DNA of 33,861 bases, taken from the NCBI GenBank assembly GCA_946611835.1, contig CAMOEE010000003.1, forward strand, positions 1 through 33,861. The letters are read 5' to 3'. The stretch comes from an uncultured Treponema sp. (GTDB taxonomy: Bacteria; Spirochaetota; Spirochaetia; Treponematales; Treponemataceae). The translations under genes were made by a program, and so were the position numbers. Positions 23,212 through 31,489 of this stretch are shown piece by piece. The notes under the pieces are model-generated. The model did not search any database. It saw nothing but the letters and a program-made list of their open reading frames with translations, and was not told the origin of the DNA. Numbering within the stretch: the stretch's first letter is position 1; each line of letters starts with the position of its first letter.

Positions 23212-24699
23212 CTATTTCTTTTCTTTTTCTTCTTTGAGGATTTCCAAATCCTGAAGCTCTTTGAGTGTCTTCGTGCTGGCAATCAAGTCAGTGAAATTTT
23301 CTTTTTGAAGAATCGATATTGCCTCGTTAAGCTGGATGTCGTAATCCAAATCGTAAAGCATGGTGCCCTTTGTTTTGTTTACTTCATTGCGCACAAGCTT
23401 ACGCAAACTTGATTCATCAATCTCGCTGTACTTCTTTTTTAAGGTTTTGGCAAAATCCGCAATCTGTTTTTCGGTCAAGTCTGAACGACCGTCCACGAAA
23501 TCAGAAATCTCAGTTGACTTATACAATTCGAGGTACTGTTTTTCGCCATTCTCGCTGAGAACCGGGAAGAGGACTTCCCTATCTGGCGGAATTCCGATTT
23601 TGTCAATGTTTACATCGCTTGGGGTGTAGTAGCGGGCCATAGTGATTTTAAGGCCGTCGGTAGAAGAAAGCGGAAGAACCTGCTGAACCGACCCTTTTCC
23701 GTATGTTCGCTGGCCAACCAGATATGCCAGGTGATTGTCCTTGAGCGCTCCGCTAACGATTTCAGAGGCAGATGCGCTACCTTTGTTGATAAGAACCACA
23801 ATCGGCATATTTCTTACGGTAGTTTTTCTGGCCGTTGCCGTGAAGACTGAATTCTCGAATGAAAGACGGCTCTTAGTTGAGACAATGGGGCCGTTATCGA
23901 TGAATTTGTCCGCAATGTCGGCGGCGCTCGTAATCAATCCGCCCGGATTGTTTCGCAAATCAATGATAAGGCTTGTGGCGTTATTTGCCTGGAAGAATTC
24001 GATTGCTTCCTGGGTGCGTTCAACTGTCTGCGGCGTAAATTCAATCAGGCGGGCATAGCCGATTTTTGTGCCTTCAATCATGCCGTATTTTACGGTAGGG
24101 ACTTCGATTATAGCCCGGACAAGGGTAACCGGGAATTCCATGTTCTTTCCACGGCGGATTACCAGATCAACGCTCTCACCGACCTTGCCACGGAGCATAT
24201 CAAGAACCTGCTCCATTGTGATTGTTGAAGTGTCAGTTCCGTTGATTGAAATAATCAAGTCACCGGCAAGGATTCCTGCCTTGAAGCCCGGGGTATCCTC
24301 AACAGGAGAAGCAACCTCTACGAAAGCCGGTTTTTCCGGGCTGCTTTCAACAGGCTTAGAAATCTGAAGGCCTACCCCACCGAATGAGCCGGAAGTCGTG
24401 TCGTTGATATTTCGGAAACTTGATTTGTCAAGGTAGACTGTGTAAGGGTCCTTGAGGGCTTCGAGCATTCCTTTGAGTGCCCCCTCGTAAAGAACCTGAG
24501 GGTCAACTTCATCAACATAATTTCTCTGGACGAAATCAAAGACTCCGTTCATAAGCTCCATATACTGACGGGATTTTGTACCTGTTTCTGTGGCTGAGTT
24601 GGAAGATGACTGTGCAAAACATTGCGAAGCAAAAAGTGCGATTATAAAAATCAGAAGGACTGAATTGATGCGTTTCATTATTGAATCAAAATTTTTCAT
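23212..24699 (-). CDS. Carboxy-terminal processing protease (S41, CtpA/Prc family)
   Basis: The 495-residue protein has a signal peptide (residues 9-29, INSVLLIFIIALF then SQCFAQ), a PDZ domain at about 105-190 (GGVGLQI, GFKAGILAGDLIISINGTD), and an S41 catalytic domain. The Ser310-Lys335 dyad fits NKGSASASEIVSG and RTYGKGSVQQ with the usual 25-residue spacing. It acts in the periplasm on protein C-termini. About 100 residues follow the catalytic core. A Cys at 27 lies near the cleavage site but is not in a clear lipobox. It heads the minus-strand cluster rsmE, GT26-like, sigma-54-type, and diverges from the MinD/FlhG-like gene. Confidence 0.9.
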   Translation of the reverse strand: MKNFDSIMKRINSVLLIFIIALFASQCFAQSSSNSATETGTKSRQYMELMNGVFDFVQRNYVDEVDPQVLYEGALKGMLEALKDPYTVYLDKSSFRNINDTTSGSFGGVGLQISKPVESSPEKPAFVEVASPVEDTPGFKAGILAGDLIISINGTDTSTITMEQVLDMLRGKVGESVDLVIRRGKNMEFPVTLVRAIIEVPTVKYGMIEGTKIGYARLIEFTPQTVERTQEAIEFFQANNATSLIIDLRNNPGGLITSAADIADKFIDNGPIVSTKSRLSFENSVFTATARKTTVRNMPIVVLINKGSASASEIVSGALKDNHLAYLVGQRTYGKGSVQQVLPLSSTDGLKITMARYYTPSDVNIDKIGIPPDREVLFPVLSENGEKQYLELYKSTEISDFVDGRSDLTEKQIADFAKTLKKKYSEIDESSLRKLVRNEVNKTKGTMLYDLDYDIQLNEAISILQKENFTDLIASTKTLKELQDLEILKEEKEKK

Positions 24700-24762
24700 A
24701 TTAATTCCATTTTATGTTTCTATAAGATAAAAATCAATCTTTATAAAGAAAGAAAAGTATGA

Positions 24763-24768
24763 TATAAT
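24763..24768 (+). promoter_or_regulatory. -10 element of the MinD/FlhG-like gene, predicted leaderless
   Basis: TATAAT ends seven bases before the ATG at 24776, and no ribosome-binding site lies between. I see no convincing -35 at the expected distance. Confidence 0.45.
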
Positions 24769-24775
24769 TAAGTTT

Positions 24776-25891
24776 ATGCAAATTATTCCAGTGGCAAGCG
24801 GCAAAGGTGGTGTCGGAAAGAGCCTTCTGTCCGCAAATTTAGCAATCGCACTTGGTCAGGCAGGCAAAAAAGTCATTCTGGCAGACCTCGACCTGGGAGC
24901 GTCAAACCTTCATCTTGTTATCGGTCAAAAATCTCCCAAAAAGGGAATAGGCACTTTTCTTACAGGTGAATCAAAATTCGAAGAAATTATCTCAAAGACA
25001 GATTACGACAATGTAAGTTTCATTGCAGGCGACTCAGAAATTCCGGGCTTAAGTGCACTGAAAGTTGCTCAAAAAAATGCCCTCATCAAAAAATTCCACA
25101 ATGTTGACGCTGACTATCTTATTGTCGATTTGGGAGCCGGCACTCACCTCACCATTCTTGATCTCTTTCTCATTTCTCCTCAGGGAATCATCGTCACGGC
25201 CCCAACCGTTACGGCAACGCTGAACGGTTATCTCTTTCTCAAAAATGCTGTTTTCCGTCTCATGGCGGCCACATTCAAAAAAAATTCAAAGGCAGCTGAC
25301 TTTATCGCAAAACTCCGCAACGACTCAGCATCCCTGCAAAAGCTTTATATTCCAAAATTGATTGAAAAAATCACCGAAATCGATCCTGAGAACGGCGAAA
25401 AATTCAAAAGAAGGCTCTCTCAGTTCCGTCCCCGCCTTATCATGAACATGATTGACGAGCCGAAAGATGCAGACAAGGCACAGAAAATCCGCCGCTCCTG
25501 CCAGCAGTACCTTGGCCTCGATGTCGAGTCTCTTGGCGTGATGTACCGGGATTCAATGCAGGACAAGGCCCTTTCTTCAAGCCTTCCGGTCACCGTCTAC
25601 AAGCCCAATTCAGTCCTTGCCCAGGCAATTTTCCGCATAGCCGAAAAAATCATGCAGACAGAGTCACTCACTTTTGATGAGTCTTTTGAGCAGGCAACGG
25701 AAGAAGCCAGCGATGATTACTCAGCAAAACTTTCTTACATCGAAGACCTGGTCGGTTCAGGTGCTTTGAGCGTGGGCGAGCTTGCAGAAATGATTAAGAC
25801 TCAGCAGTACGAGCTGGCCCAGCTCAAAAACGAGAACATCATGTTAAAATCCCGCCTGGTCAAGGCGGCAAAACAAGGATTCAAATTATGA
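24776..25891 (+). CDS. MinD/ParA/FlhG-family ATPase
   Basis: The 371-residue protein has the deviant Walker A motif SGKGGVGKS (residues 8-16), the switch region ADLDLGASNLH, and YLIVDLGAGTH. ATPases of this group dimerise on ATP and position flagella, division sites, chromosomes or other cargo. The GASN rather than GNAD switch sequence and the length suggest FlhG or a relative more than MinD. The C-terminal 60 residues (SYIEDLVGSGALSVGEL and a coiled-coil-like MIKTQQYELAQLKNENIMLKSR) are an extension. No flagellar genes are in the window to settle its role. It overlaps lgt as ATGA. Confidence 0.83.
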   Translation: MQIIPVASGKGGVGKSLLSANLAIALGQAGKKVILADLDLGASNLHLVIGQKSPKKGIGTFLTGESKFEEIISKTDYDNVSFIAGDSEIPGLSALKVAQKNALIKKFHNVDADYLIVDLGAGTHLTILDLFLISPQGIIVTAPTVTATLNGYLFLKNAVFRLMAATFKKNSKAADFIAKLRNDSASLQKLYIPKLIEKITEIDPENGEKFKRRLSQFRPRLIMNMIDEPKDADKAQKIRRSCQQYLGLDVESLGVMYRDSMQDKALSSSLPVTVYKPNSVLAQAIFRIAEKIMQTESLTFDESFEQATEEASDDYSAKLSYIEDLVGSGALSVGELAEMIKTQQYELAQLKNENIMLKSRLVKAAKQGFKL

Positions 25892-26868
25892 TTTTACCAC
25901 TCTACATAAATTATCCAAGCTGGATTCACCCGGAGATTTTCCCAGGCCTGCCCTTTTTGTCTTTGCTCCGCTGGTACGGCCTCATGTACATCTTCGCTTT
26001 TGGAACGGCCTTTTTTGTCCTCAAAAAATTGCTGAAGGAAGGTGCTCTTGACTCAACAAACGCTGACGGCACTTTGAGAAAGGCCAGCGAAGACGATATT
26101 TTCAGCTTCATTGCCACAGGAATCGTTTTCCTGCTGATTGGCGCCCGGGTTTTCTCAACTCTGGTCTATGACACATCTGGAATTTATTTCAAAAAGCCCT
26201 GGCTGATTTTCTGGCCCTTTCAGAACGGCCGCTTTACGGGCCTTGCCGGCATGAGCTACCACGGCGGCTTTATCGGCGGCCTTTTGGGAATGATTTTCTG
26301 GTGCTGGCGGCACAAAGTATCTTTTTTCAAATGGTCTGACGCAATGGTAACGGCAATTCCCCTTGGCTACACCTTTGGCCGAATCGGAAACTTTATGAAC
26401 GGCGAGCTTTACGGCCGCATTACCACAGCCCCCTGGGGCATGGTCTTCCCCCACGCCGAAAAATTCTCATCTTCATTGCCCTGGGTGCGTGAATTCATGC
26501 AGAAAATCGGAATGGAAGCAAATACGGCCCTGGTCAATCTTCCCCGCCATCCAAGCCAGCTCTATGAAGCCTTTTTTGAGGGGCTCGTTCTTTTTTCAAT
26601 CATCTGGCTCCTGCACAAAAAGAAGCCTTTCGACGGATTTTCAGGCGGCCTCTACACCGCAGGCTACGGCATCTTCCGTTTTTTTATCGAGTACTTCCGT
26701 GAACCGGACGCAGACATAGGCTACCGTATCGCCGCAGACACAAATGCCCCAATCTACATGAACACAAGCCTGCTGAACATCTCCACAGGCCAGATTCTGT
26801 GCTTCCTGATGATTCTAGGCGGAATCGGAGTGGCAACTGCGGGGTGGATATTAAGGAAGAGAAATTAA
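25888..26868 (+). CDS. lgt: Prolipoprotein diacylglyceryl transferase
   Basis: The 326-residue inner-membrane enzyme moves a diacylglyceryl group from phosphatidylglycerol to the lipobox Cys of prolipoproteins. Signatures are RWYGLMY at the first helix, GARVFSTLVY, MSYHGGFIGG (125-131), the family hallmark GRIGNFMNGELYGR (164-177), HPSQLYEAFFEG, and RFFIEYFREPD. It has about seven membrane segments and a slightly longer connecting region than the E. coli enzyme. The lipoprotein at 5572 is a likely substrate. It overlaps the preceding ATPase gene, and the methyltransferase gene begins 18 bases after its stop. Confidence 0.95.
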   Translation: MILPLYINYPSWIHPEIFPGLPFLSLLRWYGLMYIFAFGTAFFVLKKLLKEGALDSTNADGTLRKASEDDIFSFIATGIVFLLIGARVFSTLVYDTSGIYFKKPWLIFWPFQNGRFTGLAGMSYHGGFIGGLLGMIFWCWRHKVSFFKWSDAMVTAIPLGYTFGRIGNFMNGELYGRITTAPWGMVFPHAEKFSSSLPWVREFMQKIGMEANTALVNLPRHPSQLYEAFFEGLVLFSIIWLLHKKKPFDGFSGGLYTAGYGIFRFFIEYFREPDADIGYRIAADTNAPIYMNTSLLNISTGQILCFLMILGGIGVATAGWILRKRN

Positions 26869-26886
26869 AAAGAGAGGCAAAGTTCA

Positions 26887-28197
26887 ATGGGCATTCAAGG
26901 AAATTTAGAGAAAAAAAACGATAAAGTAAAAAATAATTCTTTAAATTGCAGTGCCAAGACAAAACTTCTTTCTCTTTTTTCTGGCTGTGGAGGAATGGAC
27001 ATTGGCTTTTCTGGAAACTTCACCTGCCTTAAAAAATCAGTAAACGAAAAACTTCATTCTGATTGGATTGAATCAAAAATCGGAAATTGGGTGAAACTTG
27101 CTCCGACAAACTTTGAGACGGTTTTTGCAAACGATATTCGACCAGATGCAAAGGCTGCATGGATTTCTTATTTTGAAAAAGAAAATCCTGCCGCAAATGA
27201 CATTTATCATCTTTCAAGTATCGTTGATTTGGTAAAACAGGCAAAAGAGGGAACTTTTGAATTTCCGAAAGATATTGAAATCGTGACAGGAGGCTTTCCT
27301 TGTCAGGATTTTTCTGTCTCTGGTAAAAGACTGGGCTTTAACTCGCAAAAAAGTCATCTTGGAAAAAAACTGACCGATGATGAGCCTTCGGTGGAAAGTC
27401 GCGGGCAGCTTTATATGTGGATGCGAGATGTAATAACGCTTACTTCACCGAAAATCTTTATCGCTGAAAATGTCAAAGGTCTTACAAACCTTGAAGATGT
27501 CAAGGAAATTATCGAACATGATTTTGCAGAGGCGGGAAACGGCGGCTATCTTGTTGTAAATGCCAAAGTTTTAAATGCTTCACATTTTGGTGTTCCGCAA
27601 GGACGGGAAAGAGTTATTTTCTTTGGTTTTAATAAATCAGCCCTTACGAAACAGGCTCTTGAAGAGCTGTCAAAATCAAAAATTTCTGATGAATACAATC
27701 CTTATCCAAAAGAAACTCATTCGAAATCAGATGAAAGCCTTTATCCAATCGTGACTTGTTCAGATGCCTTTATCGACCTCAAAGAACCTGAATATTCAAA
27801 CGATAAATCACAGCAAGTTTATTCAAAGGCAAAATATATGGGAAAGCATTGTCAGGGGCAAACAGAGGTAAAGCTTGATGATGTCGGTCCCACAATAAGA
27901 AGCGAACACCATGGAAATATCGAGTACAGACGACTCAGTGCAGAACACGGTGGTAAACATAGCGAGGAATTAAGTTCTGGGCTTCCAGAGCGACGACTTA
28001 CAATCCGTGAATGTGCAAGAATACAAACTTTTCCTGATGATTATCAGTTTATTCTTCCAAAAACAGAAAAAAACAGCTCTGTTTCATCCAGTGATGCTTA
28101 CAAAATTATCGGAAATGCAGTCCCATGTGTGCTTGCATACAATATAGCCAAAAATATTGAGAGCAAGTGGAGTCTTTATTTTGGAGAGAAAAAATGA
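26887..28197 (+). CDS. DNA (cytosine-5-)-methyltransferase of a type II restriction-modification system
   Basis: The 436-residue protein carries the cytosine-5 methyltransferase motifs in canonical order: I (LFSGCGGMDIGF), IV with the catalytic Cys139 in GGFPCQDFS, VI (AENVKGL), VIII (QGRERVIFFGF), a target-recognition region (about 270-350), IX (RRLTIRECARIQTFPDDY) and X (IGNAVPCVLAYNIA). The target sequence cannot be read from sequence. Base use is more AT-rich than in lgt and tkt (many AAA, TTT, GAT and AAT codons), consistent with transfer. A GAGG-type ribosome-binding site precedes the ATG. It overlaps the nuclease gene as ATGA. Confidence 0.93.
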   Translation: MGIQGNLEKKNDKVKNNSLNCSAKTKLLSLFSGCGGMDIGFSGNFTCLKKSVNEKLHSDWIESKIGNWVKLAPTNFETVFANDIRPDAKAAWISYFEKENPAANDIYHLSSIVDLVKQAKEGTFEFPKDIEIVTGGFPCQDFSVSGKRLGFNSQKSHLGKKLTDDEPSVESRGQLYMWMRDVITLTSPKIFIAENVKGLTNLEDVKEIIEHDFAEAGNGGYLVVNAKVLNASHFGVPQGRERVIFFGFNKSALTKQALEELSKSKISDEYNPYPKETHSKSDESLYPIVTCSDAFIDLKEPEYSNDKSQQVYSKAKYMGKHCQGQTEVKLDDVGPTIRSEHHGNIEYRRLSAEHGGKHSEELSSGLPERRLTIRECARIQTFPDDYQFILPKTEKNSSVSSSDAYKIIGNAVPCVLAYNIAKNIESKWSLYFGEKK

Positions 28198-29264
28198 TAG
28201 TTTCAGAGAATTCAAAACCAGAAATCGCCGAGTTCAAAAAATTGATGGCAGATACAGATTCTTTTTTGAACAAAGAGGCAGTAGGTCATGAGCAATATTT
28301 TCAAAAGCGAAATTCTCAGTTGCTCGAAGAAGATGTTTGTGCAGCTTTACGAGAGTGTTCGAAAGGAACGAAATTTGATGGTTCTATCGAACTTGTTTCT
28401 GGCGCACAGTTTCCAGACATAGTGGCTGCAAAATGCTACGGAGTAGAAGTAAAAAGCACGATAAAAAATCATTGGACTTCAACAGGTTCAAGTATTCTTG
28501 AATCAACAAGAATTCCTAGTGTAGAGAGAATTTTTATGACCTTCGGTAAGCTTGGAGCACCGATTGAATTTCGCTCTCGTCCGTACGAAGAATGTCTTTC
28601 TGAAATAGCCGTAACTCATTATCCTAGATATAAAATTGATATGACTCTTGAAAAAGGAAAGACGATATTTGATAAAATAGGAATGACTTATGATGAGCTT
28701 AGAAAACTTGAAAATCCTGTTGAACCTGTATCTAAGTACTATAAGTCGAAATTAAAAGATGGAGAAAGTCTTTGGTGGGCAAGCGATGAGAAAATAGACG
28801 AACATACAGTTCCGATGACTGTAAAACTTTTTTCTACTCTAAGCAGCGAAGATAAGGAAAAAATTCTGGTTATTCTGTATACAATGTTTCCTCAGATTTT
28901 AGGAAAAAGAGGTGACAAATATAATAAGCCCGCCCTCTATCTTATGACAAGATTTGGTGTTGTGAATCCGTCTTTCCGTGATATGTTCTCAGCCGGTGGT
29001 CAAGTTGATTGTACAACAAAATCTGGAGTCATCGTAAAAATGCCGGCTGCTTTTGGCAGAATTTCAAAACACAAGGATTTGATAACAGAAACCTTGTTAG
29101 ATGCTTCGAAAGAAACCCTTGAAGAAAACTGGGGCATTGCACTTGATGGCAGAAACAAAATTTTACAATGGTGCGAGTTGTGTGCAACTGAATATGCTTC
29201 AACAAAAGATACTCTTGGCTATCAAACTGCAGTTACAATTCTTTTTAATATTTTTGGTTTCTAA
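28194..29264 (+). CDS. Type II restriction endonuclease, PD-(D/E)XK fold
   Basis: The 356-residue protein follows the methyltransferase with an ATGA overlap and a GGAGAG ribosome-binding site, so I call it the cognate nuclease. A plausible PD-(D/E)XK core is FPDIVAAKCYGVEVKST, with Asp75 and Glu85-x-Lys87; HWTSTGSSILESTR follows. I do not recognise the specificity group. The start at 28194 is preferred to an in-frame one nine codons earlier because of the overlap and ribosome-binding site. Like its partner it is AT-rich. A fragment resembling the tkt tail begins about 20 bases after its stop. Confidence 0.8.
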   Translation: MIVSENSKPEIAEFKKLMADTDSFLNKEAVGHEQYFQKRNSQLLEEDVCAALRECSKGTKFDGSIELVSGAQFPDIVAAKCYGVEVKSTIKNHWTSTGSSILESTRIPSVERIFMTFGKLGAPIEFRSRPYEECLSEIAVTHYPRYKIDMTLEKGKTIFDKIGMTYDELRKLENPVEPVSKYYKSKLKDGESLWWASDEKIDEHTVPMTVKLFSTLSSEDKEKILVILYTMFPQILGKRGDKYNKPALYLMTRFGVVNPSFRDMFSAGGQVDCTTKSGVIVKMPAAFGRISKHKDLITETLLDASKETLEENWGIALDGRNKILQWCELCATEYASTKDTLGYQTAVTILFNIFGF

Positions 29265-29285
29265 TTCCTCTTATTCAGAAAAATC

Positions 29286-29333
29286 TTTGAGAAGTTGATT
29301 AACGCTAAATAGTCCGAATAAAACCAAACCTAG
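29286..29333 (+). pseudogene. Inverted partial copy of the tkt 3' end
   Basis: In frame, bases 29289-29312 read E-K-L-I-N-A-K-stop, close to the tkt terminus A-E-L-I-N-A-stop. The shared core AGTTGATTAACGCT (29293-29306) is an exact 14-bp inverted copy of 29481-29494 in tkt. Similarity continues past both stop codons (GAATAAAA, then C/T-CGA, then an A-run and ACAGGC at 29353). The two copies therefore include the same 3' untranslated and terminator-like sequence. The rest of a second tkt is absent, and the restriction gene ends just upstream. Confidence 0.6.
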
Positions 29334-29344
29334 CCGATAAAAGC

Positions 29345-29443
29345 AAAAAAAACAGGCGGAGTCGGGGTTCTGGCACGAACTCGCCTGAGCTATGCTCACT
29401 GCGATGTTCGGGACAGGTTCCCGACGGGAGCCTGTTTTTTTTT
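29345..29443. terminator. Bidirectional terminator formed by a long rod-like hairpin
   Basis: An A-run with CAGGC (29345-29357) pairs with GCCTG and a T-run (29430-29442). Inside, GTCGGG/CCCGAC (29361, 29420), TCTG/CAGG (29369, 29414), CGAAC/GTTCG (29376, 29406), TCGC/GCGA (29381, 29401) and GAGC/GCTC (29387, 29394) extend the rod to a TAT loop. Nine Ts follow on the plus strand and eight on the minus strand. It can stop transcripts from the restriction gene and from tkt. The length exceeds a normal terminator; I found no SRP RNA or other known RNA signature. Confidence 0.75.
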
Positions 29444-29477
29444 GTTTGTGTTCGATAATTTCCTTTTATTCCGAAAC

Positions 29478-31445
29478 TTAAGCGTTAATCAACTCCGCAA
29501 GTTTATCACTTGTGAAGCCGAAATGCTCTGCTACTTTCTTTGCCGGACCTGACTCACCGAAATGGTCAATCGTGAACAAGTCTTTTTTGCTTGAAACGTA
29601 AGCTTCCCAGCCAGTCTTGCATCCGGCTTCAGCTACGATTACGCGGCCTTTTCCGAGAATCTTTTTTTGGAAATCTTCGCTCTGTGACTCAAAGAGGTTC
29701 TTGTCGAGGATTGAGATAACCCGGACAGACTTTCCGCTTACTTTTGCGGCAGCTTCCAAAGCCATGTTCACTTCTGAGCCTGTTGCGACGATTGTGACAT
29801 CAGGATTTTCGGCACCTGTTTTTACGATGTAGGCACCTTTTTTGATTGTCTCACGCCAGTTTTTGTCTTCTTTTGCGTAAACAGGAACATTCTGTCTTGT
29901 GAGGGCGAAAAGAACAGGATGGTCTTTTGCCTCCATTGCCATGTGCCATGCGGCAACAGTCTCTTCGGCATCGCCCGGGCGCAAAACCTGCAAATTCGGG
30001 ATTGAACGGAGAGAAGAAAGCTGTTCGATTGGCTGATGGGTCGGGCCGTCCTCGCCGAGGTAGATTGAATCGTGAGTGAGGTCGTAGATTACCGGCTGCT
30101 TCATGAGGGCTGCAAGTCGGATTGAAGGGCGCATATAGTCAGAGAAGACGAGGTAGGTCGCACAGTATGGGCGAAGTCCGCCGTGCAAAGATATGCCCGC
30201 ACATTCTGAAGCCATGCCGAATTCTCGGATACCGAACTCGATTGAGCGTCCTTTGCGGTTTTCTGGTGAGAATGTGCCGTTGTCGCACTTCATTCCTGAT
30301 TTGTTTGAGCCTTTGAGGTCAGCTGAGCCACCAACCAGGTATGAATAGCGCAAGCCCATTGCATTAATCATATCACCTGAAGCAGTTCGTGTTGCAACTG
30401 ATTTTCCGACTTCGTATGTAGGATCATCGGCAGTGCCATCAGCAGTACCCTCGTAAGAAGCCTTCCATTCTTTTGCAAGCTCCGGGTTTTCTTTTGCCCA
30501 AGCAGCGAATTCAGCATTCCAGTCAGACTCTCGTTTTGCGAATTCTGCTTTTTTGTCAGCGAAATATTTTACGGCCTCTTCGTCAATCTGGAAGAATTTC
30601 TCCGGGTCAAGGCCCAGGTTCTTTTTGGTTTCTGCAACATCAGCTTCTCCAAGAGGCTCACCGTGAACTGAAGGAGTGCCCTGTTTTGGAGCGAATTTAC
30701 CGATTACAGATTTGAGCATGATGAGGGTCGGCTTGTTTTCTTCTTTTTTGGCCTGTTCAATGAGGGATGCAACGCCTTCAACATCGTACATGTCTCCTTT
30801 AAGAACCTGCCAGCCGTATGCCTCGTAGCGTTTTCCGATATCCTCTGTGAAAGTAATGTCGGTTGAGCCGTCGATTGAGATTTTGTTCTGATCGTAGAAG
30901 ACGATGAGCTTGCCAAGTTTGTTGTGGCCTGCGAAAGAAGATGCTTCTGATGAAACGCCCTCTTCGAGACAACCTTCGCCAACCAGAGCATAAGTATAGT
31001 GATTTACGATTTTGTGGTTTGCTGTGTTGTATTTTGCCTCAAGCATTGATTCTGCCAGAGCCATACCTACGGCAAGGGCAATTCCCTGACCGAGAGGACC
31101 TGATGTATTTTCTACGCCGTCACAAAGGCCGTACTCCGGATGACCACAGCATGGAGAGCCTACCTGGCGGAAATTCTTGATGTCGTCAAGGGTAACTTTG
31201 TATCCAGCCAGATGAAGAATTGAATACAAAAGCATTGAGCCGTGTCCTGCAGAAAGTACGAAGCGGTCACGGTCTGCCCATTTTGAATTTGCTGGGTTGT
31301 GCTTTAAAACCTCCCCGTACAAAAGTGCGGCAAGTTCTGCGGTGCCCAGCGGAAGACCCGGATGTCCTGAATTTGCCTTCTGAATAGCGTCAATCGAAAG
31401 ACTACGAATAGTTTTTGCGACAGCAGCGATTCCCTTAGAGTTCAT
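29478..31445 (-). CDS. tkt: Transketolase
   Basis: The 655-residue thiamine-diphosphate enzyme moves two-carbon units between sugar phosphates in the pentose phosphate pathway. Signatures include SGHPGLPLG near residue 30, NTSGPLGQG, the cofactor motif GEGCLEEGVSSEA with FYDQNKISIDG, EFGIREFGM, and DSIYLGEDGPTHQPIEQL. Length is normal. The ATG at 31445 follows AAAGGAGGG; an in-frame start at 31472 would absorb that site. The preceding unknown gene ends 44 bases upstream on the same strand and is probably co-transcribed. A second, truncated copy of its 3' end lies inverted beyond its stop. Confidence 0.95.
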   Translation of the reverse strand: MNSKGIAAVAKTIRSLSIDAIQKANSGHPGLPLGTAELAALLYGEVLKHNPANSKWADRDRFVLSAGHGSMLLYSILHLAGYKVTLDDIKNFRQVGSPCCGHPEYGLCDGVENTSGPLGQGIALAVGMALAESMLEAKYNTANHKIVNHYTYALVGEGCLEEGVSSEASSFAGHNKLGKLIVFYDQNKISIDGSTDITFTEDIGKRYEAYGWQVLKGDMYDVEGVASLIEQAKKEENKPTLIMLKSVIGKFAPKQGTPSVHGEPLGEADVAETKKNLGLDPEKFFQIDEEAVKYFADKKAEFAKRESDWNAEFAAWAKENPELAKEWKASYEGTADGTADDPTYEVGKSVATRTASGDMINAMGLRYSYLVGGSADLKGSNKSGMKCDNGTFSPENRKGRSIEFGIREFGMASECAGISLHGGLRPYCATYLVFSDYMRPSIRLAALMKQPVIYDLTHDSIYLGEDGPTHQPIEQLSSLRSIPNLQVLRPGDAEETVAAWHMAMEAKDHPVLFALTRQNVPVYAKEDKNWRETIKKGAYIVKTGAENPDVTIVATGSEVNMALEAAAKVSGKSVRVISILDKNLFESQSEDFQKKILGKGRVIVAEAGCKTGWEAYVSSKKDLFTIDHFGESGPAKKVAEHFGFTSDKLAELINA

Positions 31446-31489
31446 ATAAAAGCCCTCCTTTAAAAATATCATTAGCCACCTGCAATTTG

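Noticed and set aside
29331..29340. GCCGATAA, like a sigma-28 -10 element
   Set aside because: No TAAA-type -35 at the required distance, and no gene starts downstream on the plus strand; it lies in the gap between convergent genes.
29371..29386. TGGCACG, like the -24 half of a sigma-54 promoter
   Set aside because: The matching -12 GC/TTGCA element is absent and the site is inside the terminator stem.
29345..29443. Signal recognition particle (4.5S/ffs) RNA, suggested by the rod-like fold
   Set aside because: The apex is GAGC-TAT-GCTC, with no GGAA/GNAR tetraloop and no AGCA/CAGG symmetric-loop pattern of SRP domain IV. Flanking A- and T-runs fit a bidirectional terminator better.
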